Of a stretch of 64,000 nucleotides of DNA, positions 1 through 9,400 are shown piece after piece; the stretch's first letter is position 1; each line of letters begins with the position of its first letter. Position numbers and translations under genes: made by a program. The stretch covers positions 1-64,000 of the forward strand of contig PYST01000199.1 in the NCBI GenBank assembly GCA_003049485.1. Reading direction: 5' to 3'. The stretch comes from Ophioceras dolichostomum. Lineage: Eukaryota > Ascomycota > Sordariomycetes > Magnaporthales > Ophioceraceae. The notes beneath the pieces were generated by a model. The model was not told the origin of the DNA and did no database searches. It worked only from the letters and a program-made list of their open reading frames with translations.

Positions 1-290
1 CAATGTTAGGTTTTTTGGTGGATTTGGGTGGAAGTCACTAAGAAAAGTGGGACCGTCCCATGAATGTGGAGAGGGGAGAGTTGTTGTTCTCTCTAAGCTA
101 ACAATACTACTAAGAGTGCGATCCGATCTCGCAGCTGGATCTTACCAATCGTGTTCCAGTAAAGAGAGAGGCAAGGGGTCTGCGCGGACTTGGGGAATCA
201 TCATCCGAATTTGGACGGAAAGCGGACAAACTCATCAAGCCGTCACATACAAGATACAAGAGAAAAAACCGTATTGAATACTGGAAGTTT

Positions 291-562
291 GAGTCAATGA
301 CTCTACGAGAACGTCAGTTAACTAGGGCTGGCATAGCAAACGATACTCGTAGTTCCGACATGGGCCAGCAGTTTGAGCCTCCTACTTTCACTGGCTCGAA
401 AGAATAGACTGGAACCATGATAGGGCTGCAGGGGAATGTTTGCAGCAAAGTTACTTAGCTAGCGGAGAGATATGGATGGAAAAGCCGGCCCATTTCGGAA
501 CTACTAGTATCGTTTGTTATGCCAGCCCTAGTTAACTGAAGTTCTCGTAGAGTCATTGACTC
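291..562. repeat. Snap-back (foldback/MITE-like) element 1
   Basis: Arms at 291-366 and 487-562 are inverted copies of each other, 76 bp each with 4 mismatches by eye, around a core of about 120 bp. The core ends in ATATGGATGGAAAA. No open reading frame fits a transposase and I see no target-site duplication. The outermost 13 bp are themselves nearly palindromic (GAGTCAATGACTC). The size and structure fit a non-autonomous foldback/MITE element; the superfamily cannot be assigned from the ends. Confidence 0.8.
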
Positions 563-612
563 TGGGAGACAAGAACGCATTTGCCATCTCCTCCTTGAGC
601 CGATGAATATGG

Positions 613-867
613 CGTCGAACGCAAGCCTTGATTCCTCAACGAGGCTCTCTGTCCACCTACCTAGGTACCTAGGTAGGTACCAGGTCCGTGATGAGCCTTG
701 TGGTGACGCGTTGAAGAGGGTAGTTTCCGTCCTCAGGACGCATTCGAGCTCGTTGAGAGGAGAGTAGATTTTCCGGCATAGGATATGGATGGAAAACCTG
801 GTACCTACCTAGGTACCTAGGTAGGTGGACAGAGAGCCTCGTTGAGAAATCAAGGCTTGCGTTCGAC
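613..867. repeat. Snap-back (foldback/MITE-like) element 2
   Basis: Arms at 613-684 and 796-867 are inverted copies, 72 bp each with one mismatch, around a core of about 110 bp. The inner half of each arm is built from ACCTACCTAGGTACC-type palindromes. The core ends with the same ATATGGATGGAAAA as element 1, 50 bp upstream, although the arms of the two elements are unrelated. No target-site duplication and no coding capacity were seen. Confidence 0.82.
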
Positions 868-1249
868 TGCTGGTCGCTCGACAAATCCAGAGGCATCTGC
901 GAGCCTTACAACTGTTCAGCCTTCCATCCGCATACATGCGCACCTTGAGAACACCGGGATTACAGGCCGAAAGGTAGGCAAGGCTAGAGGAGGGCCAAGG
1001 GCTTAAACACCAAATCCATACATCATAGAAATATGCTCAACTCTACGAGCTTCTGATCAGAATACTTCCTGTCCTTGTAATGTCTATCACTTGCCCCTGA
1101 GCCATCATTATGCTTCACGATATGACGGGGTTTAAAGCTAGCCTTTTTCTCAAAATGGCCAATGACCCTCCTTCGAAGTTTTTGGCTTTCTGGACACCTG
1201 TCTCCGATCGATGCTGAGCTGGCGTACGTCAAGGCCCTGCCCCAAGCGA
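868..1249. other. Intergenic, no gene seen
   Basis: Only short overlapping frames without coding character lie here. The 3' part is presumably the promoter of the plus-strand gene at 1428. Confidence 0.6.
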
Positions 1250-1257
1250 TATATAAG
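1250..1257 (+). promoter_or_regulatory. Candidate TATA box for the gene at 1428
   Basis: TATATAAG lies 170 bp upstream of the ATG at 1428. It is followed by pyrimidine-rich sequence of the kind fungal transcription often starts in. Assignment rests on sequence and position only. Confidence 0.4.
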
Positions 1258-1427
1258 GACCCTCACCCTCCCACTCAGAGCCCAAGAAATTCCTTCCACT
1301 CTCGTTCCGTACATACACAGCATACCACTACGAGTCCTGCAGCAACCCACAGAAGACCATCAGAATTTCACAAGCGACACTCAGCCGAACATTTGCTGAG
1401 GACTCCCTTGCCGACCTCCTCACATTC

Positions 1428-2135
1428 ATGGAGGGCCAGGAGCAACAGCTCCTCGCCATCGCCAGAATCGGTATGGCCGACGGCACCGTCACCACAAACC
1501 CAGGCTTCGTCCTAACCTACGCCCCGGCAGCAACTGCGCCGGCGGCCTCTCCCACTACCACTACCACCACCCCGGCAGCGACTCACGCGCCGGCAGACCG
1601 TCCTCTCTGGGAGAACTCAGAAGCGCTCGGCGCCCTCTCTTCCTTCTGGGCCGAATACGTCCGCGAGGAGACCCGCAACGAGCCGGTGCGCATTGACACC
1701 GCCGTGAGGATCCATGATCCTCCTCCTCCTACTACATCCCGGCATCGCCGGCATCAACGACGCCAGCACGGGCAGCAGCAGAGGCAGGCATTGCCGCCCC
1801 CGTCTCCCCGTCTGCGCCATACCACTTCTCCTACTCCTCCCACCGGCCGTCATCACCGACGCCGGCAGCAACAACAACAACAGCAGCAGCAGCAGCCACA
1901 CCAGCAGCAGCCGCAGCAGCATGAGAACAGCCCGCTGCGGCCGTCCCCACGCCCCTTCCCCCTAGCAATAGGCAGGGAAGTGCTAGGCACCCGCAACGGG
2001 GACCCGTCGCCCGACACGTACTCCCTCGTGCCCCTCCACCAGCAGAGGAGGCGCGCCGCCGCCGCCGTCGCCGCCGCTCGACCGCTAGTAGGGCCCGGTG
2101 TGCCCACCGAGGCCGACAACGGCGCGATCGAGTGA
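1428..2135 (+). CDS. Hypothetical protein, low-complexity
   Basis: I do not recognise this protein. From the ATG at 1428, the first 100 residues look coding: a mixed-composition start, a Thr/Pro/Ala-rich linker, then an acidic/aromatic stretch containing WENSEALGALSSFWAEYVRE. After about residue 105 the sequence becomes Arg/Gln/Pro-rich, with a CAG-type run at 1868-1920 that encodes poly-Gln. This part could instead be intronic or read in another frame, so the 3' end is uncertain. A good TATA box lies upstream. The 3' third overlaps a minus-strand relic. Confidence 0.4.
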   Translation: MEGQEQQLLAIARIGMADGTVTTNPGFVLTYAPAATAPAASPTTTTTTPAATHAPADRPLWENSEALGALSSFWAEYVREETRNEPVRIDTAVRIHDPPPPTTSRHRRHQRRQHGQQQRQALPPPSPRLRHTTSPTPPTGRHHRRRQQQQQQQQQQPHQQQPQQHENSPLRPSPRPFPLAIGREVLGTRNGDPSPDTYSLVPLHQQRRRAAAAVAAARPLVGPGVPTEADNGAIE

Positions 2136-3449
2136 CAGGACGGCGACGGGGCCGAGTTCGAGTACGCGGCCGCCCGGATGGATGCCCAGAAATGGCCGTG
2201 CCTGTTGACCTTGAGCTGGCAGTCCCAATCGCCACTCTCTGTCAGGCGGCGGACCACAGCCTCGAAGCGCGCCATGGCAACCCGCATCCTGTCATCCACC
2301 GGCGGCGATGGCGTTAGAGTCTGTCGCCAGCGCTTGCGCCGCCCCTTGCCCTTCAGGCCGAGCTGCCGCCGTATGGCTTTCATCTCGTGCGCGCTTTTGC
2401 GCTTGTTCTCGTGATTGATGCAGCACAGCAGCGCCATGACCCGCGCAGCCTCTGCCATCCCCCAGGTGCGCAGTGTCCACTCCCATCCTCCAGGCTCGTC
2501 ATCCCCGTGGTCTTGCGTTCTTTCCCACAGCTTCTCGGCCAGCGCCCGAGCGAGTTTGTCGTCCTTGAGGACGCAGTGGGCGATGCCCAGGAAGTCTGCC
2601 CGGACGTAAATCGTGCGGTCATGTTCGCGTCCGTGCTGCTCGGCCGCCTCGAAAGCCTGGTTGTGCTGGGCGATGAGTTCCTGTCGATCGAGGCCGTCGA
2701 CGCCCCAGTAGTGGTGGTATGTGGCTCACACTCTGAGCGAAAGCGGGTGGTTGGGCCCGAGCATGTCGTCAGCGTCCGGACTGTGCAGCGGAAGCAGATG
2801 TGCATTGTGTCCTGGAACTCTTGAGGAGGGATGCGACGCAGCTCGCCTAGGAGTCGGGAAAGTCCCACGAGGTGCCCTGCCTTGACGTTGCTGACGGCGC
2901 AGAGGAGGGACTCGATGACACATGTGGTATATTTGGTCCTGTCTTCATCCTCGATGTATGCCATCTGCGTCGAGAAGCGTTCCAGGATGCGAGCGCTGGC
3001 CAAGAGGCCAGCCAGCATGTGCGGGCTGCACTCGGTCGCCATGTCGGCTACAGGACCAAGGATTCTGTCCTCGAGGATCTCTCGGACAATCTTGTGCATT
3101 CGGCTGTTCCTCATACCTTTGGACCTAGCGTTGGGCTGCGCGGGCTCGAGGTTTACTTTAGAGCTCATGTATACCTATAAGAAAGGCCTATCCCCCATCC
3201 ACCCTGTCTGGTAGATTTTGGATCCTTCCTCATCACTTCCCTCAGCACCGGCCCCAAAACATCCCGTGCCTTGCCTCCTCGAACCACCAAGGCCACATCG
3301 CCCCTCATTTCTCGCTTCCACACCTGTACCAGATTTAAACTGGCTGCATCCCCTGCAACAACAATGCCTTCCGGCTCATCCGCCTCGAAGTCCTCTAGGT
3401 AAACGCACCACCACGAGACAAAGTCCTCGTCCAAGAAGTCACTCAACTA
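1853..3449 (-). pseudogene. Unrecognised minus-strand gene relic
   Basis: Three minus-strand frames join into one coding-like product. The first segment (3446-3175) begins directly after a TAG that could be a splice acceptor, so the true 5' end is missing. A 50-nt intron (3174-3125, GTATAC...TAG) preserves frame into the second segment, which runs to about 2790 and includes an EDEDRTKYTTCVIESLLCAV-type helical stretch. Near 2790 the frame must change by one base to reach the third segment, which carries an LGPNHPLSLR motif, an in-frame TGA at 2725-2723, then Trp/charge-rich helical sequence to about 2200. The TGA could be removed by a 51-nt intron, but the frame change could not. The LGPNHP motif resembles linkers in fungal TPR or Clr5-type proteins, but I cannot name the family. 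The 3' end is uncertain because the frame runs into low-complexity DNA. Confidence 0.45.
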
Positions 3450-4983
3450 CTGTCGCTACCTCTAATGCCACGGACAAGGAGGCCGCGACTGTCTGGAAGG
3501 CACGAAAGCGGGAGCAACCTCAGTCTGACGCTGTGGTTCTTGCTGTGGTCCCTGCGAGGAAAGTCGCCCTTGTGTCTGACTACTTGGAGGAAAAGAATGC
3601 CAAGGGCGAAAAGAGGGCCGGGACAAGGAAGCCAAGAAAAAACATGGTTTGTCTTTCTGTTTTCCAAGTTCCCTGCTCTGCGCTGTCTCTAATTGTGAAT
3701 AGTACTAAATGGTTTTGGCAGCCTGGAATTTACAAAGCGAATTCCTCGTTGCTACTCCGGAGACCTTGGAGGGCGAGATCAAGTCCGCCTTGCAAAAGGC
3801 CAGTACGGAGACCGGCAAGCTCTACCTCCTCATCAGCTCGGCCATCAGTTCTATCACGTACAACATTTCGGGCGTGATCAAGAACGTCCGCGTTGCTCCT
3901 GGCACACCGACGAACCGCCCGGATGTCCTTCGCATCGGCTCTCTGTCAACCTACTATGGAGTCAGAACGTACGCCTGGGCCCAGCGGGCCGGACTGGCTA
4001 CGTACAAGATCGATCACGCCGAGGGGTGCTACTTCGACGTCAGCGATGACCTGCCCACGGCCAAGCAGCTTTTGGGCAAGTCCCCCTCGTCGCCCGACGT
4101 CATGGACGAAAAGGACGCGACCCTCCTCAAGGGATTGGTGGTCGACCTGAACAACGCGATGAGAGCGGGTGTCAAGAATGGAGAACCTTATTGTGGCAAT
4201 ACGCTTCCACTATTCCACATGGCCTTCTATCAGCTTCTACTGTCTTCTATCGTCTTCTATCACATTTGTCAGAATTCGTCTCTTCTAGAACTGCCTTTAC
4301 TATTTGTAATACAGTTCTAGAAGATTCTATAGTTCTTTACTCGTGTATATATAGAGCTCTTCTGAGCATCACATTCTCTAGCTAGATCTAGAGGACAAGT
4401 CCCTCTTTAGTAGTCTCGTTCCAAAACTAGAGCTGGCTTCCTCCCGTTCCTCACGTTATCAGGCTATCGATCTTGACAGCGGGCAACACCGGGGCCATCC
4501 GCTCCGCAGGGGTCAACACCGTCGGTGAGCAACCCCGTTCCAGCTACTGATTCCGGCCAGCCAGAGACTTGGGCGTGGTGGGAGAAGTGGAAAGCTTTCG
4601 TGGCCGTCTGCGTAGGTGGCGCGGCTGGTGGAGCGGTCGCCGGGGCTTTCATGTGGTTCAATGCTGGCGGCATCTACATCAAAGGCCCCTTAGGCTGGAA
4701 GATTGCTGCTGGCTGGGTTAATTGCGGGGCGGCCGCTGGCGGGGCGGCGACGGGCGGGGTGGTGGGGACGGCACTCGCGGCCGGGGCGCTGGTGTACTTT
4801 GTGCCCTGGAAGAAGGCGATGTCTGCTCTCAAATGGAGGCTCGTTGCAACCTGGGAGTACATTAAAGATGTGTTCGCTTGGGTGTACGAGAAACTAAAGG
4901 AGATGGATAGCACCGTCCAGAGGGTCGTGGCTGACTGGTTTCATAATTGCTCGCAACCACGCACCCTCGTGCAGCCGAACTAG
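3364..4983 (+). pseudogene. Hypothetical membrane-associated protein, split by AT-rich insert
   Basis: Coding-like plus-strand segments lie at about 3440-3650 (Lys/Arg-rich), 3725-4190 and 4477-4983. A likely intron (about 3650-3722, ending in TTTTGGCAG) joins the first two, but its donor could not be fixed without a frame problem. Segment 2 is mixed alpha/beta with YYGVRTYAWAQRAG. Segment 3 has a Trp-rich start, a Gly/Ala glycine-zipper stretch (GGAAGGAVAGA and GGAATGGVVGTALAAG) giving two probable membrane helices, then an amphipathic Trp/Lys tail. Segments 2 and 3 share a frame but are separated by about 280 bp of AT-rich DNA with stops. The start at 3364 has a good context (CAACAATGCC). 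No family is recognised. The gene may be intact with a long intron rather than broken. Confidence 0.45.
4190..4470. other. AT-rich insert with hairpin
   Basis: This AT-rich, TCTAGA-rich block interrupts otherwise GC-rich coding sequence. It holds a perfect 13-bp inverted repeat (4281-4293 and 4312-4324, 18-nt loop) and a second imperfect palindrome near 4377-4394. No target-site duplication was found. It may be a small non-autonomous element or an expanded intron. Confidence 0.5.
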
Positions 4984-5146
4984 GTGTTTGGTCTCCGGGC
5001 AACTACAGATTGAGCGTAGAAGGATTGGTTTTCTGGGTTTACATCAGTACGTCGGTAGGTACTTATCACACATCGCTGTGGTTAGCTTCACCCTTTGCGT
5101 TTCAGACGAGAGGAAAACGGTGATAGCACGCATAAGACATGCTTCT

Positions 5147-5538
5147 TATCAGAAAAGAGAGAAGGGAACTATTTGAATGAGTGTATTGAAGAGCCCTTGC
5201 CCTTCCTATTCTGTCTATCTACAGAGTGAATGGACGGTCTTTTATAGACCTCTAGAGTGGAGAGATGAATCACGTCGAAGGTCATAGAAGCTATTGTGAC
5301 GTTCTCGCCCTACGTACAAAGGAAAAATAGAGCGTTGTATTGTAAAGAGTGATACTCTCCTAAAGAGAGGGATCACCTCCGTATTTAATCTATAAAGAGA
5401 ATAACGCGCGTTAACTAAGCAACCAGGTGCTCGCCCCGTATCACGTGCTTCCAAAACGCCACAGCTATTCTCAAGCATCGTTCTGGAACATCATGGAAGT
5501 CCATAGAACCTTCGGGCAGTTGGTAGAATCTTCTGACA
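5147..5538 (-). mobile_element. Solo LTR, interrupted by a second LTR
   Basis: On the minus strand the element starts TGTCAGAA and ends TTCTGATA. It is flanked by the 5-bp direct repeat CTTCT at 5142-5146 and 5539-5543 (plus strand). The terminal TA instead of CA is a C-to-T change, as RIP would produce. It contains a TATAAAAGACC-like box on the minus strand. Removing the inner LTR and its duplication leaves about 218 bp. No internal retrotransposon sequence remains, so this is probably a recombined solo LTR. Confidence 0.7.
5295..5463 (-). mobile_element. Solo LTR nested in another LTR
   Basis: This 169-bp insert begins TGTGGCG and ends ACGTCACA on the minus strand. It is flanked by the 5-bp duplication GCTAT at 5290-5294 and 5464-5468. 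It is clearly related to the LTR at 6296-6471: both share a TTTGTACGT block, a CAACGCTCT block and an AAGCACGTGAT block, in opposite genomic orientation. It is younger than the LTR it interrupts. Confidence 0.82.
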
Positions 5539-5543
5539 CTTCT

Positions 5544-5935
5544 CAGCCTGCTTGGCGGGATAGCGCACCGCATTAAAGTAGCGCACCGCATTAAAGGGAG
5601 AACGCTCGCCCCGCCGCTCGCAGCAGGCGAAGGCGAGTTTTGGCACTGGACGAGAGAGGCCCTGGGCTGTTCTTGGCTGGTTTTTGCGTCTTTTCCTGCT
5701 GTGTTGAGCCGTCTCGTATGGGTCTGATCCCTTTCCTGGATGGGTCGTCCGTGGGCCTTATGAAGTTGTGGTGTTTTTAGGCTGCCCGTCATGGAGAAAC
5801 CGGGATGCACGTAGGGAGTGTCATGTTTGCGCTTCCCGGTCTGGGCGAGGACGGGTCGAGCATGCGCGTGGCATCAAGGGGACGTTGCAATCTACTTGGC
5901 TGTGACATTCCCGTTCGCGGTGGACAGTGTTTTTC
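5544..5935. other. Intergenic, element debris
   Basis: There is no convincing gene. An 18-bp tandem duplication (TAGCGCACCGCATTAAAG, 5561-5578 and 5579-5596) sits beside the outer LTR. A stretch at 5819-5907 starts TGTCATG and ends TGTGACA, resembling the termini of the neighbouring LTRs, but it lacks a target-site duplication. Confidence 0.5.
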
Positions 5936-5991
5936 CCCGAAGGGTGGTCTCCGGCTAGCGTTTTTTCTTGAGCAACGACGTGTTCGAGAAG

Positions 5992-6174
5992 TGTCACGAG
6001 CCTAGCCAGTTCCCAGCCATGTCTGCTGCGTCACGTGCCTGCCTTGGCCGCATGCCCTGTGCACGGGCCACACGCACACCTGTATTTACACCTCTCACGT
6101 ATTCCAATTCCGTAGCTTGCCTTCGCTAAGGCACAACACATGTTCAATCTATACCATACGTTGTGCCCATGACA
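5992..6174 (+). mobile_element. Solo LTR in the TPR array
   Basis: This 183-bp element starts TGTCACGAGCC and ends CCCATGACA. It is flanked by the 5-bp duplication AGAAG at 5987-5991 and 6175-6179. It sits exactly inside a TPR-coding unit: the unit sequence resumes on the other side. The termini resemble those of the LTR at 6296, but the interior is different. Orientation is arbitrary. Confidence 0.75.
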
Positions 6175-6295
6175 AGAAGCTCGATAGCCTCGGGGATCTG
6201 GCCGTTGGCATGGTAGGCCCTAGCCAGTGCATGCTGCGAGCCGAGTCGCTTGGGGTAGTTTTCGGCTAGCGTTTTTTTACGGATGGCAACGGCGT

Positions 6296-6471
6296 TGTCA
6301 CGCGTGCAAGCACGTGATGATAGTGAGCGCGAGACCACGCTTAGTCACGCTCGATTTACCAGTCTCCTTTGTAATTAAATTGGTAGAGGTGCGCACTTCC
6401 AGAAGGAGCGCACCTAGCTAATACACAACGCTCTCTCTTTTCTTTTGTACGTGGCTATTCTACGCGTCACA
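6296..6471 (+). mobile_element. Solo LTR in the TPR array
   Basis: This 176-bp element starts TGTCACGCGT and ends ACGCGTCACA. It has a perfect 5-bp target-site duplication GGCGT at 6291-6295 and 6472-6476. Removing it restores a continuous TPR unit. It belongs to the same family as the inner LTR at 5295-5463, in the other orientation. Confidence 0.88.
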
Positions 6472-9400
6472 GGCGTGTTCGAGGAGCTCGATAGCCTCGG
6501 GGATCTGGCCGTTGGCCCGGTAGGCCCTAGCCAGCGCATGATGCGAGCTGAGTCGCTCAGGGTGGTTTTCGGCTAGCGTTTTTTTACGGATGGCAACGAC
6601 GTGTTCGAGAAGCTCGATAGCCTCGGGGATCTGGCCGTTGGCATGGTAGGCCCTAGCCAGCGCATGCTGCGAGCTGAGTCGCGCGGGGTAGTTTTCAGCT
6701 AGCGTTTTTTTATGGATGGTAACGACGTGTTCGAGGAGCTCGATAGCCTCGGGGATCTGGCCGTTGTCATAGTAGGCCTTAGCCAGCGCATGCTGCGAGC
6801 CGAGTTGGTTGGGGTGGTTTTCGGCTAGCGTTTTTTTTATAGATGGTAACGACGTGTTCGAGGAGCTCGATAGCCTCGGGGATCTGGCCGTTGGCATGGT
6901 AGGCCCTAGCCAGCGCATGCTGCGAGCTGAGTCGCTTTGGGTTGGTTTCGGCTAGCGTTTTTTTACGGATGGCAACGACGTGTTCGAGAAGCTCGATAGC
7001 CTCGGGGATCTGGCCGTTGGCCCGGTAGGCCCTAGCCAGCGCATGCTGCGAGCTGATTCGATCGGGGTGGTTTCGGCTAGCGTTTTCTCTTTGGCAACGA
7101 CGTGTTCGAGGAGCTCGATAGCCTCGGGGATCTGGCCGTTGGTATGGTAGGCCCTGGCTAGCGTATGATGCGAGCTGAGTCGCTCGGGGTGGTTTTCGGG
7201 AAAATGACTATCCCCCCATTGTCGAGCCTCTTCCAATTGACTGATAGCTTCGTTGACTCTTCCGTCCGCTTTTAGACAGACTCCAATCCAGTAGTAGAGG
7301 TTAAAGATTTCATGCCCGTCAAGCTCGTCGCCTCGTCGCAGTGCGCTAAGAACGTGGGGAAGGTACTCCCTCCAGAGATGACGGTTCGCCCAATCATCGT
7401 GGGGGAAAACGGCCGACATATGTTGCATCGCCTTTTCCATCGTCATCGTTGTGCGGCTACCGCTCGTCCAGATCTGCGTTGCCATGTGCACTAGGCTGTG
7501 CATATCGAATATCTCGCTTTCCCCGCGCCGAGAGAGGAACGAGTAGGCACACAGCGTACCAATCGCATTTACCAGCTTTAATTTTGACCCCAAGTCAGGG
7601 AGCAACGACTGAGGTATCGCTTTCGGCTCGATGTAGGACAGGAATGTCATGAGCTCGGCTGCAGGCGGGTCAAGCTTGCGGATCTGCTCGAAGGACACGA
7701 GCCAGGTTGTGGCGACGGCGTTCTGCGACCCTGGGTACCGGGTGTCGTCAGGAAGCTTTTCGCTCAGCAGGCCGATCATATCCTGCTCAGTACCGTCCAG
7801 CAACTGGAGGTACCCTGCGATGGGCAACCGGTTCGTGTCGATGTAGGCGGCTGCCTGTGCGATGGCCAAAGGGAGATGGGCGAGTTTGCGGAGCAGCGTG
7901 GTCAAGTCTTCGTCGCGAAGTCCCTCCTTCTGGGATATAGACCGCATGAACAGCTCCTTCGCCTCTTCTGGCTTCATCTCGGACAGGCCGATCACACTGC
8001 CCCGTGCGACCGCCACGGCCACCTTTCGCGACCTGGTCGTGAAGAGCGTGAGACCTGTCTTGCTGGTTGGGAGATATTCGCTGATGCTGCCCCGCTGTCC
8101 AACGACGAGCTCCTCGTCGTCGGCGTTATCGATGATGAGGAGCCACTTCCCGGCTGCCTCCGAGCTGAGATGTCGTCGGAACGTCACTCTCGGGTCTTCT
8201 TCGTCGGCACTCTTCAGGAACGCGAACTTCGGGGACTTCGCGAACTCCGCCACAATGTCCATGCAGGCTCGCTGGAAGCTCTCGGCGCTAAGAGCCGACG
8301 CCCAGAGCACGGACTAGTCTGGCATGTTCTCTTTCGTCCAGTGCGCAACCTGCAAGGCTACTTGTGTCTTTCCAACACCGCCGAGCCCAGCAAGTGCGGC
8401 GGTCTGGCCTCCCTGGTCGAACAGGCGGCGTTCCAGGTCGTCGAGGATTGCCTGGCGTCCGGTGAAGTGATGGTTTGTAGGGAGTGGGATGCTGTAGTAG
8501 CAAGGCTCTGCGCCATGTCTCTCGACCCGGGCATTTTGGGGTGTTGTAGATGCAGGAACTCTGGTCAAAGTCAACTTATGAAGTACTAGTAGATACATAT
8601 ATGGAGATTGATTTCAAGCTAACCTAGCAGCAGGAGCAGAATCTTTCGTCCCCCTTTGAATGTCGTCAAGTACCATACGGAGCCCCGAGACGAGGTCGTC
8701 ATACTGGTCATTCGACTCGCACTTGCAAATGGTACTATGGTCCGTGCCCATGATAACACTGGCCGGAACTTCCGAGTTCAAGCTGGCTGAGCTCTGGGTC
8801 ACAATCTAGAGAGAATGGATAAGGACTCGTTCAGCCTTTGCACGATTATAACTAAGATTCGCCAGTAAGCATTGGGAGGCTACTCACGCGCTGATTCGTC
8901 CCCATAACAGCCATCGCCTGACCTTCCGCATAGCATCGAAAGTATGGGCAAGGTCGCAAAGCCAGAAAATCCCCTGCGTCAATCAGAGAGGTTGGGTTGA
9001 AGGACTTGAGGATCTCGACAGTCTCGGGGCGCACGCCGGCAATCACCTTGCCAAGAGCAACCACGAAGTTGACCCAGTTGGCCATGTCCGATCCTAGATG
9101 CGGTGTGGCCAGGAAGACAAGCCCGCATATTGCTGCCTTAATGCCCTTGATGTCTTTGTAACGTGGCAGCCGAATCATTGCCTAAAAGATGTTGTCAACA
9201 GGTCACTTGCCATGACGTTTAGAGGAGTCAGGCGAGGGAGTGAGAGTATGTGGTACCTTTCGAGCAACGAGACCACCAAGAGAGTGACACACAAATAAAA
9301 GGGGTCGCTCCATCTCCTGTGGTACGGCATCGTTAGCTGAGGTTGTACTCGATGAAGATACCGTTCAGAGCTAAGCTGCCTACCTCTGGTGTAGCTCTGA

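Larger units (their letters stand above)
5936..7215 (-). repeat. Tandem 126-bp TPR-encoding repeats
   Basis: Units of 126 bp (42 aa, TPR type, with the recurring NGQIPEAIELLEHVV) start near 6475, 6601, 6727, 6854, 6980 and 7102. One further unit is split by the LTR at 6296, and a last fragment at 5936-5991 is separated from it by the LTR at 5992. Neighbouring units are almost identical in DNA sequence, implying recent duplication or gene conversion. The unit at 6727 has one extra T (127 bp) and the unit at 6980 has lost 4 bp (122 bp). Confidence 0.85.

Noticed and set aside
6854..6979. Suspected second frameshift in the TPR unit
   Set aside because: The apparent base loss in GGGTTGGTTTCGG is balanced within the unit; its length is still 126 bp and the codons read normally.
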